The position numbers and the translations under genes are program-made. This document shows, in pieces, positions 1-12,377 of a DNA stretch of 64,000 nucleotides (its first letter is position 1; each line of letters starts with the position of its first letter). The DNA is taken from contig JAZBRS010000026.1 in the NCBI GenBank assembly GCA_037176725.1, positions 106,313,501-106,377,500 on the forward strand. Reading direction: 5' to 3'. Under the pieces are notes generated by a model. The model searched no databases. It was not told the DNA's origin and was given only the letters and a program-made list of their open reading frames with translations. This DNA is from Posidonia oceanica. Its lineage: Eukaryota; Streptophyta; Magnoliopsida; Alismatales; Posidoniaceae.

Positions 1-2
1 AC

Positions 3-3000
3 CTGAAAAATCACCAGCAACAGCTTGCTTCATTGCGTTTAAAATATGATCCTGTTTCAAATAATAAATTAAAACTTACCGACAATGAAAAATTACAACC
101 AGAGGACAGGATTTTTGTGAAAATTGTATATACCCTCATATTTGTGTTATCCTGCAAGAAACATTGCAACTGTTGGAAGAGTTTAGAGCCAATAATATTA
201 GGTTTTGCAGCAACGGGTGAAGATAAATTAAAAGCTGAAACTTGAGGAATGGCCTACAAAATAGAATATAAAAGGTAAATATGGTTATTGTGAATAAAAG
301 TCCAAGTGCCAAACTGTACGTATAGCTCGTCGTGATTTATATATCATGTGAACAGAGCATGAAATTGCAGTTTAGCCTAATAATAATAATTACATGTACA
401 TGAAGGGACAATAATAGTTGCAGTTTAAACCTGATGCTAACAGCTAAAGCCTATCAAGTTTATGTTACAGAGGTGTCTCTATCCTATATTTCTAAGAAAA
501 AATATTGAGGTTGTTGGTACTATATGAAGTGAGTTTTAAAAATGTGGAAAATGATACGTGAGTATGTGACCACTCTGCTATAAGCTATCAGCTTGTATGT
601 TGTAAAAATATCTCTATCCTATGAAATATAACTAAAGTTGTGGATGATGTTCTGAGGTGAGTTTTAAAATGCCAAAAGTTAAAAAATGAGAGCCGGAAAG
701 ATGTTACAAACCAAAATGTAGGGAAAGAAGTAACATGAATTTCATCTATATAATCGATCCACAAAAATGTAGCTTATATGCATGTAACATAAATTACCTG
801 AAAGCTCAAACTTTTTGGTATGCCAGGCAATGAAGGAACCTGAGATGAATAATCATCCTTAAGTTTGTTTAAGTAATGGGGAAAAAATCATTAATAAGAT
901 ATTTTACCTTTTCTACTTCAATGTTCTCAGACGTCACCTTAAATCGTCCCTTTTGCTGGACTACTGGCACCTTTGACTTAGCATCAGTTTCTTCTGCTGA
1001 GGCTGTAATGACAAAACTCATCAAAAAAGGAAAAAAATTGTAATAGCACCGTGAGGTAAAGAATATTAGTGGATGCCTGATGGCCTGGATGCTTTATAAA
1101 TGGTTTCAGAAAGTGAGCCATTTGCAGTTGGAGTAAGTGCTCCATTGCAAATTTCACCATTCTGACTATGAGCTCGAGGAAGGCCACTGAGATTACAGAA
1201 AAATAAGACAGATTAAAATGCTTTCAGAGTGAGTAAGACAAACAAGTGGCATTTTAGAAAAGAAATAGCAACAAAAAAAATTCAACTACTAAATACCAGC
1301 CTTCCAAATACTCTTGAACCTAAAGATAAGATAGTGAAAACCAAAAAGATATGTTTTAAACAGAAAATCATAGCTGTATTTATTTTGCTCGAGGCTGCTA
1401 GACCCTGAAAGGGTTGCATACGTCATATAGGATCTGAAAGGGATAATTTCTAGATAAGATATTTATCGGAGGGTGGTTAAGAGATGAGAATAAAAGATCA
1501 AGCTATTAAAGTGCCAATCCAAGAGATACAAGCCCGTTCATGTTGATTATGCACTATAGCACTACCCAAAGGTTCAACAATGGATATATAGCTTATAATC
1601 ACATTAATTTCATCATTAAATTAGTTCAGAAGGACTTATTGGTAACCAAATCCATTAAGTCTACCAGCCTACACCAAGTCGGTTACCACAAAATTGGTAA
1701 CTAGTGAATCATTATGTAGTATGTATTATTAATGAAAAAATCTAAAAGATAAAAAGATGAACTATGAATGAAAGCAAAACAAAACCTCTCTTCTTTAAAC
1801 AAGCGTCGAGGAACATCCAATGGTGCACAGGTTCCTTTCCTTTCATGATACTTTGCACGGCCGTAATTAGTCTCAGTTCCACAGATTTCACTTAATTCGG
1901 TTTCGATTTCATTGTCAAGACAATCAAACACATTGGGTGGGGCACTGCGAGAGCTTGAACTAGACAAGCTTATGCCACGATCTACTCCATTGGAATTCAT
2001 TCTGAAGATAATAAAATTATCAGGGAAAATATGGCACAAATAGAATAATTGTATTTGTAAAACAATTCTTCACATTAGAATAAACGTGTGATAAATGCTA
2101 ATCAGTGGGATTAAGGAATTGTCGTTGTTCTACATGACAATACAAGTGCAAAAAAAATGCCCAGGCTGTCAAGTTCGACTAGAAAAAGGTTTTCACGTCT
2201 AATGCCCACATGAGAAGGTTAATGATCGAAAACTGCGCTCCCACCCCCCCCCCCCCCCCCACAAGAGGTACCAAGCCATCACCTGAAATCCTTAGAGCAA
2301 AGATTGAAAGAATAGTCCACAAGTCATCACGAGATGGATGAAAAGAGACACACAATTTGAAGATAAGATCACGTTTGTGTATTTATAATGAAGGGCCTAA
2401 TCATCAATCAGGTCTAAGCAAAGAATAGGACAATAGGACCTTTGACTAGCAGACAATTGATCTGAAATTGTAGCAGTAGTTGTTTTACCCTGCATCAACT
2501 CATTGTTGTCCTGAAAATTGCAAAGCGTCAGGGACTAAAAAACTCATTATATTCAATCTTGAAAGGTAGTAAAAAATGTTGCTGGAAATATAATATAAAA
2601 TAAACAAAACAGTAATTTACCCTTTCAAGTTCATCTCTTGAAGAGCAACTGGCAGAAGATACACTTGGTGACCTGTTTAGCTGTAAGCTACCAATCTCAA
2701 ATATTGAACTTGCTGACCCACAAGTATATTTATCATCTACATAATCATCATCCTGGACCTAGTAAAATATCTATGTTACAAATTTGAAACAAGTATACTT
2801 GGTTAACATATAACCTAAAAGCAAAACAAGAATGGTACTAGTCTTACTAGTGATGACTGGACCTTCAAATCTTCAATGTCAAAGTTCCAGCAACTAATGC
2901 CTCTTTTATACTCATTCTACATACAGTGCAAAAAAAGACTTTAGATTCATGCAGGCCATTGTAGTTCACGTGAAAAAAAGTTTAAAAAAATCACAAAAGA

Positions 3001-3734
3001 GAAATCTAAATCTAAAAATAGAATCAGATTTACGGGGAACTGCAAGCAACTTAAACAGAACAACATATACAAGTATCAGACGGGGATAGACAATAATACA
3101 AGATATACAAGAACATATACAAGAATTATGCCAATCAACCTGCAGATGCAACAAACATCTTTGGCATAATTCTGACAAAATTTAGTCCCATCTAGATAAA
3201 AGAACAAGATTATCTATGAGCTCCTTGATCCACACATTCTGACATAATATTCTATCCACTAAGTTGGAGCTGCTCTGTCCTGCAGTCAGGTTTGGGGATG
3301 ATGAACACAAGAAAGAATAGAACTACTTGCAAGTTAAAATTGTGGAACTTCATATAGGATTAAATGTGGTGTTGTGGCGGTTATATGTTAAATGAATTAT
3401 GTATTATGCAAGGATAGAGTCATTTGGGTACCAAATTTATCTCTGTGATTATACTTTCAATAATATGGAAGTACTAATATAGCTTACCTAAGCAAGGAAA
3501 GAACTAGTAAAGCTAACAAAAAGCAGTTCAATTCTCATATTCACTGAACTCCACTATGGAATCCTAACTTCCAAAATTTGAATAAAAATGAATTACGAGG
3601 CCCAGACCTGTGAAAGTTGCTCCTTTTTGCCATCGGGCATCTTCTTTTGATCAAGCATGTCTTGTTCTTTGACCTGTATTTATAAAGTAGATATTATTTA
3701 ACTAAGAAATATCAGTATGTGCATGCATGCATGC

Positions 3735-3769
<35 letters not shown>

Positions 3770-6465
3770 GTGAGACCCACAACCTTCAATGCTTTAATTC
3801 GATCAGCAAGTAGAGGAAGACCATCCAAGAGATTTCTGTCGATATACTCATTGGACCTGGCTTGCTTGAAGAAGCTATGTTTCAACAGTTTGTGTGCAGT
3901 GGGCCTTTTTGAAGGATCTTTCAGCAAGCACAGAGCAATCATATGCCTAAAATTCTAAGAAAATAGTAGGATTCATAAGCAAAAATAGTTACAAGAGTGG
4001 ATCAATTGCTTTTTAAAATATACCTTGGTATACTTCCTGTCCCTTTCATAATTCAAGCTTGGTGGGGCATTTTGCATAGTCATAAGGAATACCTGCAAGA
4101 GATATTCAGTTAAACATACTCTTGTTGAAAACTTGAGTTGGTAATCCCTTAAGATCAGCAAATACCTTCATGGGGGGATATTTTGAGAAAGGAGCATGAC
4201 CATGAGCAAGCTCCAGTGCTGTTATTCCAAATGACCATATATCTGCCCTGAAGAACAATTATAATCAACAATAGCTAGAAATAAAAGGAAAATTAGACAG
4301 GAAAGAAAACTCCCATAAGACTGGAAAAAAAACAATCAACTAACTTAAAATCGTAACCATGTAGCTGTTCCATCACCTCAGGTGCCATCCTAAGACAATG
4401 GAAAAGGAAATACAATTGAAAATGTGAATAATATGCAACAACTTTTTACTAAACATATAGAGAAACTGATGACTGATGGTCAAAAGTGCACCAGCAAGGT
4501 GTCCCCACAAACGTATTTCTCATGCGTTGTCTATCACCAGAATCATAAAGGCTTGCTGACACCCCAAAATCTCCAAGCTTAACTCCAGCAGATGCGTCAA
4601 GCAAGATGTTACCAGCCTATATAAAGCAATAACTAGAAGAAAGTTATTGCTGTAACGGCTTACAAAATTGAAATCAAAAGGAAAGGTTTAGTCGTCGACA
4701 TAAAACACTAACGAGAATGGCCCAGCAATTTTTATGCTCTAATTGAATAGTAGAATGCAATTTTTCCTCATTTACAAGTACAGGAAAGGATAAATTGAGA
4801 ATTTGCATATTTACATCTAACACAGCCTCCAATCTATACCAGTGTATTATAACAATTACAGGACAGTTTCCCCTGTTTTGTTTCCTGTGCTAGACAAGAG
4901 TACTCACTATTCTGTTTTTCTCTGCTATTCCTTTTGTGGTTCACTCTTTTGTTCAAACACTTCCAAATCATAGAACTAGAACAGAAGATTAATCTTGATA
5001 AGAACTTAAAACATTCCTGTCTTTAGAAAAAAAGCATCATTAGTGATTGCCAAAAAAATATGCCAGGAAGAAAGAAAGTTTATTACATCAAAAAATGTTG
5101 TTGTCATGAGATCTCTGCATTATAATAGGTTGTCACTTGAGGGTACAAAATCAACAAAATTCTAAGTAACTTTTCGGTGATTAAGCAAATAGATATATGC
5201 CAACGAACAAGGTAACAAGTCCCAAAATTTTCCAATAAAAGCGTGACATTTGGTGAGGATGTGTTTCGACATTATTGTTTGGAGGACAGAAACATTTAGC
5301 CAAGTATGTTCACTGTTTTTGAATAACAAAGCATGACAGTGTTTATGTGGTTGATGTTCATGAGAATTACTCCGGTGTATGTATCAAAGATCGGAAACAA
5401 GTAATATCAGCTAGTTGGATACCATAGCTGTAAAAAAGAGGCAATACATTGAAACCATAAGACGAGCCAGTGAAATATTCACACAAGAGGATAAATGACC
5501 AGTTACCTTGATATCACGGTGTATATGTCCTTGTGTGTGAAGATATTCTAAGCCTTTCAGCACTTCGCGTAATATTGTTGCAATGACTACTTCCTCGAAA
5601 CCATCGGGATAGGCAGACTTTAATACATTAAGACAAGATCCACCTCTCATATAAGGCATAACCACCCACAAGGTTTTATCACTTGCAAAGGAACAATGCG
5701 CATTGAGAAGATTTGGATGGTTGACCAGGACCATTGTCTGTGCCTCCCGAGAGATGTTATTCTGCATATATTGGTCATGAAAATTCATATTCAGCTTGAT
5801 AAAACTGAACCCTGTCTACAGCCTGACTGCAGCTGAAAGAAACGCGAAGCTAATTTCATTTAGAAAAACTAAATGCCATGCACTACAAAAATCCGGTCCA
5901 CATCAGCTACCATCGCGAGGCAAATTTCTAGAGCTGCACAACTATATATAGCTCTAGTTAATAATCCCAACAAATTATTCGACTATGTATGTTAGACAAG
6001 TAACAAGTTTCATCTCATAACTTCCACTGATCGGAATACTCGATATGATTACACCCAGAGCTGTCGTTCGTGGACTAGAAAACAAAAACTCAATTCCAGG
6101 CGACCAAGCAAACAAGGACATGTGATCAAGAAAAGGATCGCAGAAAGAAGAAGAACCTTTACCAATTCATCAACAACAAACCCATCAATCCAACGATAAA
6201 AAAAAAACAGGTCTTTCTTTCTCACCAACCACGCGAAACCACATACCAGATCGCTGTTCCTGTTCTTCTCCAAATCGAGGATCTTGACGGCGACGATCTC
6301 GTTGAAAGGGATGCACTTGGCGCAGTACACACTCGCCGACACACCCTCCCCGATCTCCTCGTACAGCTCGTAGTCCTCCGCCCTGATGGGGTACTTCTTC
6401 CTCTCCATCCCACCGCCACCACCCCCTGCCGCCCCCCTCCCCCCTCCCCTCCCCGACGACCCCAT
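3..6465 (-). CDS. Ste20/SPAK-like serine/threonine protein kinase (BLUS1/FRAY-related), C-terminus off the window
   Basis: Predicted cytosolic Ser/Thr kinase of the plant Ste20/germinal-centre-kinase group. Exons I read: 6465-6247, 5761-5507, 4616-4492, 4389-4345, 4247-4166, 4092-4024, 3954-3784, 3673-3608, 2916-2848, 2758-2621, 2510-about 2490, 2001-1786, 1186-1077, 1002-908, 839-798, 253-134 and 51-3. Codon phases match at every junction except around the small exon near 2500. The start is ATG 6465, followed by a Gly-rich leader of about 19 residues. Visible kinase motifs are the glycine loop GEGVSASV, the catalytic lysine in VAVK, HRDIKAGN, DFG, the GTPCWMAPE activation-segment end, and a complete C-lobe. 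Downstream lie the family's conserved [11 protein letters not shown] segment, [14 protein letters not shown], and a C-terminal helix ending in a MKQ-type motif. All catalytic residues are present, so the gene looks functional. The intron at 1076-1003 appears to be GC-AG. Family assignment is from remembered similarity; substrate and role are not shown by the sequence. Confidence 0.9.
3720..3767. repeat. TGCA and GA microsatellite in a kinase intron
   Basis: A run of GCAT/TGCA repeats followed directly by about 14 GA dinucleotides, inside the 110-nt intron 3783-3674. It is likely length-variable and a possible marker, with no coding consequence visible. Confidence 0.85.
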
Positions 6466-7268
6466 CCTCTCGTGCCCCTGCCGAACAAAGAAACCAGCCA
6501 GATCAGGAAAAATCGAACGCCAGAAGAGGAAAGGAAGAGCGTGGGTTCCTTCCAGAGATCCTCACCATTATTGCATCCCGATCCGAGGCCTAGCCCTAAT
6601 TCCAGGATTCTCGGAGGATGTTGCGAGCTTCTTGTTCTCTGGAGGGGGAGGACGCGGGTTTCGGATCGGGGGAATTTATGGGTCGTTGTTGTGGGGATGG
6701 GGGGAGGTGAGGAGGGCGAATTCGTATGGGAAAAGCGCGCCACTTGGAGATAGGAGGGAGAAGGTGGTTAGTTGGCCCCCGCCCGGTTTGGGCGGGTCGA
6801 CCGGGTTCGGGTGGACACGCAGGGGTTGGGGGGGGTGGTGATGGGAGGGGGATGGGGTGTGTGTACGGTTAGGATCGTACGGTGATGGAGCTGAGATTTT
6901 CTTTTTCTGTTTCCGTTTCTGTTTCTGTTTCTGTCTCTTCTTCATTTTATTTTATTTTTTGTTTTTTTTTGTAAACGTCTCTTCTTCATTTTTCGGGTGT
7001 GTGTTTTCTCAAGTTGATCTTTGCCTTTTGAGAGAGACGATGATGATGTTGTCAGTGGATTCTGAGTTTTTATGTTGGGAGAAGATTCTTTCAGGACACT
7101 GGACACGCATCTTCTTTTGCTTGACGTCCACACGCCTTGAAACATTACATGCATAACCATAAGGGATTTCGATACGCTCCAAAAGGTTGCATAATGTCTC
7201 AACAATGTGAAAAATGCTACATATTAAGGTTTACAAAACAAAACAAAAAATGTAAAAAATGCATTATC
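6466..7268. other. 5' leader and putative promoter region of the kinase gene
   Basis: About 800 bases between the kinase start codon and the LINE target-site duplication. The first 380 are GC-rich and the region near 6900-6980 is a pyrimidine tract on the plus strand. The several overlapping ORFs here (for example 6386-6841) are low-complexity Pro/Arg/Gly readings of GC-rich leader, not genes. I see no convincing TATA box or second gene. The region must contain the promoter and 5' UTR if the gene is expressed. Confidence 0.45.
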
Positions 7269-7282
7269 ACATGCATTCTCTT
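7269..7282. repeat. Left LINE target-site duplication
   Basis: ACATGCATTCTCTT. It matches 25130-25143 (ACATACATTCTCTT) at 13 of 14 positions. The right copy directly follows a short A-run, as expected for target-primed reverse transcription. Confidence 0.8.
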
Positions 7283-7538
7283 ATTGTGGATTAACACTTG
7301 CTTGTGAATCGTCATTGTCTCACGTCTCATTATCTGGTCGTCGAAGATGCATGCTCCTAAGACTAGGATGGGGCATCCTTGCAAATGTTTTGGGGTCGGG
7401 AAACCCTCTCGAATCCTCCGACCAGGTCGTCGTCCCTCTGACTGTCGGTTGGAGCTGATTCAACCACCCATGCGACCGATTGAGCCAAACTTTCTGGACG
7501 GCTCTCCGATTCGCTTTTCACTTTCTCCTACTCCCTCC

Positions 7539-8620
7539 TATTGGTAAAATTGCTTCATTTCAATTTTGATGATAAAAAAACATATTTGTGTGTTAATCCT
7601 TCTTAATGGGTTAAGGAAGAATTCTTATGGACATTCGAAATTGAAGAAAGAGAAATGAGCTAAAAGGAAACTTCTGACAATTCAAGTCAAATTATTTGAA
7701 GATAGGAGATCAAGTTTTTATTGTAATTGTACTTTGTGTAAATGTATTTTGTTGTAATTTAGGAACTTGTAATAATCTCCCAAATACTCTTATAATGCCT
7801 TAGGAAAATTGTCAAAGCTCCAAAACAAACCATTCATTGATTACACTCATTTATAGGACTTTACAGAGTATTTCGGCATACGGAATAATTTCGGTGTACC
7901 GAAATCTAGACTTACAGAGGTTCTGAACTGAGAACCATTTCGGCATACCGACTTGCTCGACTGTTGAGAACAACTATGAGTCAATCGGCATACCAAACCA
8001 GTTTCGGTATACCAAATGGCTATCCGTTAGAGGATAAAAATAGACATTAAACACAAAATTTCTACCTATTTTTTCTATATACAGACACCCTCCTTTGACA
8101 CAAATTATAGTCCACATACTAGAGCTTCAAGATCTATCATTCTCTAGCATTTCCCATTCTTTTTCTTCAAGTTTAGCAAGAGATTCCCAAATTCCATTCA
8201 CATCCCATTCTTGGTCACCTAAGTGTTTGGGAGATAGAAAAAGAGTTGAGAGTTGTAATTTTCATTTATCAAAGTGTACACATCTTCTCCAGTTGTGAGA
8301 AGGAAAGACCGCGGTTTTTATGGAGTCTTGGCGAGGGTTTCGTCAAGAGGTGTAGTGGCTGGATCTTGAGCCAGAATCAAGATCGGATAAGGAAATTCTC
8401 GAGGGGTTCTCGAGGAGTGGACTAAACTGGAGAGGCCGAACCACTATAAGTATTTCTTGTCACTCAATTTCTCTCATCCCCTTCTTTGTATGCTTGTAGT
8501 TTAATATTCAACTCCATTTACTTGGGTTATTTGCTTGTGTTTGTTGAATAAAGTTTTAATTCCACTATTATCCTTAATTTCTCTATTCACCCCCTCTAGA
8601 GAAGTCTATAGATCCTAACA
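7539..8620 (+). repeat. 5' LTR of the gag-only copia
   Basis: Aligns along its whole length with 11324-12377 and ends in CCTAACA. It contains a cluster of TTTCGGCATACCGAAA-like palindromes at about 7870-8040. Divergence between the two LTRs is clearly visible (roughly one difference every 15-25 bases by eye), so the insertion is not recent. Confidence 0.88.
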
Positions 8621-8621
8621 A

Positions 8622-8634
8622 TTGGTATCAAAGC
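8622..8634 (+). promoter_or_regulatory. Primer-binding site (tRNA-Met-like)
   Basis: TTGGTATCAAAGC starts one base after the LTR end and resembles the complement of plant initiator tRNA-Met (TGGTATCAGAGC), with one change. Confidence 0.8.
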
Positions 8635-8672
8635 TTTGTTTATCTAGGTATAAATTTAATCATCTTCTCGAT

Positions 8673-10018
8673 ATGGCTTCATATTCATCACACACTAGCA
8701 TTGTAGAGGGTCAAAACATAAATAGACCACCTTTCTTTGATGGCAATAATTATAACTATTAAAAATGTAGAATGATAATTTATCTTAAATATAGCAATCT
8801 TGATTTATGGAATACAGTTGTTAATGGATATACTCCTAACAAAAAGAATTATAAAGAGTGAAATGGTAATGAGAAGAAATTAACTACATTAGATGCTAAA
8901 GGATTAAATACCTTGTTTTGTGTTATAAATGAAAAACAATTTAATCATATTTCTAATTGTAGCACATTTCATGAAGTTGCATGTTTTAGAAGTTACTCAT
9001 GAAGGAATAAGTCAAGTCAAAGAGACTAAAATCAATATGCTTGTTCATAAGTATGAAATATTTAAAATGAAACCATATGAATCTATTGGTGATATGTTTA
9101 CAAGATTCAATGAAATTACTAACAATTTGCAATCTCTTAGTAAATGTTATTCTCAAAGTAATTTAGTTAGAAAGGTTCTTAGATTTCTTATTCCGGATTA
9201 AGAGAAGAAAACCACCGTAATTGAAGAAGTAAATGATCTCTCTACATATTCCTTTGAAAGCCTCATAGAAAATCTCACTTCTTATGAAGTTTAAATAAAA
9301 GAAAAGAAACTTGAAGATGTTCCAAAGAAGATGAGTATTGGTTTTAAAGCTTCTATCAAGTCAAATGATTCGGATGAAGAGAAAAGTCTTGCTCTTATTA
9401 CTCACAAGTTCAAGAAATTCTTAAAGGAAGGAAGATTTCAAAAGAAAGACAAAAGAAAAATCAAGAAAAAGAATACTCTCCAAGCAATATGGGATGATAG
9501 TGACTATTCAATCGATAAAGAAACGTCATCCGATGGGGAAGTTGCTCACATGTACTTCATGGCAATCTTGTGAGGTATCATCTTTAAATAATATTGATGA
9601 TTTTTCTATGGATGAACTACTTGATGCTTTCAATGATCTTTACTTGAAATATATATATTTGAATGTTAAATGCAAAAATATAAACAAAAGCTTTGTTGAT
9701 ATATCTCTTGAAAAAGAAATGATTTCAAATGAAAATGATGAATTGAGAAGTAAGAATAAAGCATTTGAAATAGAAAATGATGTTTTGAAAAATAAATTGA
9801 ATATCATGAAAGGTAAAATCGATATTTTAGAAAATATCATTGCATCATTGAAAATCAAAAGTAAAAGTTTGCTTAATAATGTTAGTAAGTTTTCTATTAA
9901 AAGGAAAACTCTTGATGTGAGACATGAAAGTGTGCATAAAAATGTTATTCCTTGTGAAAATGGTTTTGTTAGTGCTAAAAATAATAAAAAATATGAATTT
10001 GTCATTAAAAAAAAATGG
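8673..10018 (+). pseudogene. Copia gag remnant (UBN2-type capsid plus coiled coil)
   Basis: ATG at 8673 opens a typical gag start (FFDGNNYNY), broken by stops within 30 codons. The capsid-like part continues in another frame at 8929-9330. A basic, Lys-rich stretch and an acidic WDDSDYS segment follow at 9331-9573. A helical, Lys/Glu/Asn-rich segment in a further frame (9590-10018) looks like the coiled-coil tail of Sirevirus gag. I find no CCHC zinc knuckle where it would be expected, near 9440. Multiple stops and two frame changes make it inactive. Confidence 0.75.
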
Positions 10019-11323
10019 TAGATGGATTCCCAAAGTCAAAAATGAGTGAACTCCTAAAACTAATACATTTGAACCCAAAATAAAGTGGATACCAAAATCT
10101 TTACTTATTCCAAGTGATGTAGGTGTTTGATTATAACTAAGGAGGAGAAAGAATATGGGACTATAATTCATTGACAAGTATTGGTAATCCTATTGAAAAA
10201 GTATGTTTTATTTGCTTTTTCATTATAAATTGAATGCTTAAAGAAATTATTTGGATTGGATATCACTTACTTCATTTATCATGATTTTTTTAATTTCCTC
10301 TATTTTATCTCAATTGTTATCGAAATTATGGCCTGACACAGATTTCGGTCTACCGAATTTCTGGCAGTTGATTCTTTTGGTTTCTTTACACAAAATTTGA
10401 TTTTATATTTGAAATTATAACCATGGCTTGTTGCTCATACTGATTATCTTACGCCTTGATCAAAATTTTGAATCTTTATATGCGTCAATATATGCATGAA
10501 TGGACCAAATAAAGAATTATTATTAATTTCATATGTGATTGTACTTAATTGGCATATCTTATCTTATTACGAGCTATAGACTATAGTACTTTATTTTTTA
10601 TCATAATTTGATTATGAATTAATGCGATTCTTTGTCATGATGATGTTGATATCTTGTTATATCTTTGTGCTCATGTTAAAAAAGATATGAGAGTATTACA
10701 AGACTATATATTTTTACTCATGATGGTATTAAAAATAGTACTTGAGGTTTGTGTTTGTCTATGCTTACAATGATACATCTTTAATTATGATATAGATCTT
10801 TATTGAATTGTTACTTTTACCCATGCTTGATGTTAGGAGGAGCATATTGAATATATTTTATTTCCATCATATGAATATGATTGAATATATTTTATATAAA
10901 AATCGATTTTTGATGATTCTCATGCTTATTGAATATGATTCATTGACTACCTTATGGAAGTTGATGTTTATTGAATATCCTTCATCTTTTAATAATGCTC
11001 TTGATTATATTGCTTTATTTTTTTAGATTTTCTCCTTCTATTATTTTTGCTTAAGACAAAAAAGGGAGAGAGGGATTGGAAGGTATTCCAAAGTTATTTT
11101 TGAGCTTATCATGTTAATTTGAGTAGAGTAGGTGGTTGAGTCTTACTTGAGCATATTTGTATTTTAACTTGGATTATATCTTTTTAATATTCTTTTAATG
11201 TACTCATATAGTTAGGGGAAGTATTGATGTTTTTATTGACATATTTAATGCATGTTCCAAGGAGGAGCTATTTCCATAGCTTTGAAATATTTGTAATTTT
11301 GTCGTCATTAAAAAATAGGAGAT
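10019..11323 (+). other. Non-coding internal region and polypurine tract
   Basis: AT-rich with no recognisable pol motif. A purine tract (AAAAAAGGGAGAGAGGG) near 11058 resembles the extra Sirevirus polypurine tracts. The functional PPT (AAAAATAGGAGAT) abuts the 3' LTR at 11324. Confidence 0.65.
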
Positions 11324-12377
11324 TGTTGGCAAAATTGCTTCATCTCAATTTTGATCATAACAAAATATATTTGTGTGATAATCCTTCTTAATAGGTAAAG
11401 GAAGAATTCTTATGGACATTCGAAAATGAAGAAGGAGAAATGGGTTAAAAGGAAACTTCATGGCAATTCAAGTCAAATCATTTGAAGATAGGAGATCAAG
11501 TTCTTATTGTAATTGTACTTCATGTAAATGTATTTTGTTGTATTTTAGGAACTTGTGATAATCTCTCAAATACCCCCATAGTGCCTTAGGACAATTGCAA
11601 AAGTCCCAAAACAAACCATTCGTTGATTACACTCATTTATAGGGCTTTATAGGGCATTTCGGCATACCAAATAATTTTGATATATCGAAATCTAGACTTA
11701 CAAAGGTTCTAAATTGAGAACCAATTCGGCATACCAAATTGCTCGACTGTTGAGAACAACTGTGAGTCATTCGACATACCGAACCAGTTTCGGCATATTG
11801 AATAACTATTCGTTGGAGGATAAAAATAGACGTTAGACATACACTTTCTACCCAGTTTTTCTATATATAAACACCCTCCTTTGACACAAATTATAACCCA
11901 CATACTAGAGCTTCAAAATCTATCATTCTCTAGCATTTCCCATTCTTTTTCTTCAAGTTTAGCAAGAGATTCCCAAATTCCATTCACATGCTATTCTTGG
12001 TCACCTAAGTGTTTGGGAGATAAAAAAGAGTTGAGAGTTGTAATTTTCATTTATCAAAGTGTACACATCTTCTCCGGTTGTGAGAAGAGAAGAGTGTGGT
12101 TTTTATGGAGTTTTGGCGAGGGTTTTGTCAAGAGGTGTAGTGGCAGGATCTTAAGCCGGAATCAAGATTGGATAGGGAAATTCTTGAGGGGTTCTTAAGG
12201 AGTGGACTAAACCAGAGAGACCGAACCACTATAAGTATTTCTTGTCATTCAATTTCTCTCATCCCCTTCTTTGTATGCTTGTAGTTTAATATTTAACTCC
12301 ATTTACTTGGGTTAATTCGGCTATTATCCTTAATTTCTCTATTCACCCCTCTTTAGAGAAGCCTATAGATCCTAACA
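11324..12377 (+). repeat. 3' LTR of the gag-only copia
   Basis: TGTTGGCAAA at the start, CCTAACA at the end, homologous to 7539-8620. It has a short deletion near its end (around 12310) relative to the 5' LTR, where the segment holding TTTGCTTGTGTTTG is missing. Confidence 0.88.

Larger units (their letters stand above)
7539..12377 (+). mobile_element. Gag-only Ty1/copia element, Sirevirus-type, with TSD CCTCC
   Basis: Two LTRs of about 1.08 and 1.05 kb flank a 2.7-kb internal region. The 5-bp target duplications are 7534-7538 and 12378-12382, both CCTCC. The 5' LTR starts with TA in place of TG; the 3' LTR has TG...CA. The PBS resembles initiator tRNA-Met. A polypurine tract precedes the 3' LTR, and an extra AAAAAAGGGAGAG tract lies upstream near 11060. 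The LTRs carry CGG...CCG palindromes. These last two traits are described hallmarks of the Sirevirus lineage. No protease, integrase, RT or RNase H is detectable, so it would be mobilised only in trans. Confidence 0.85.

Noticed and set aside
6222..6945. Overlapping ORFs on both strands around the kinase start
   Set aside because: Shadows of exon 1 and of its GC-rich leader; low-complexity Pro/Arg/Gly/Lys.
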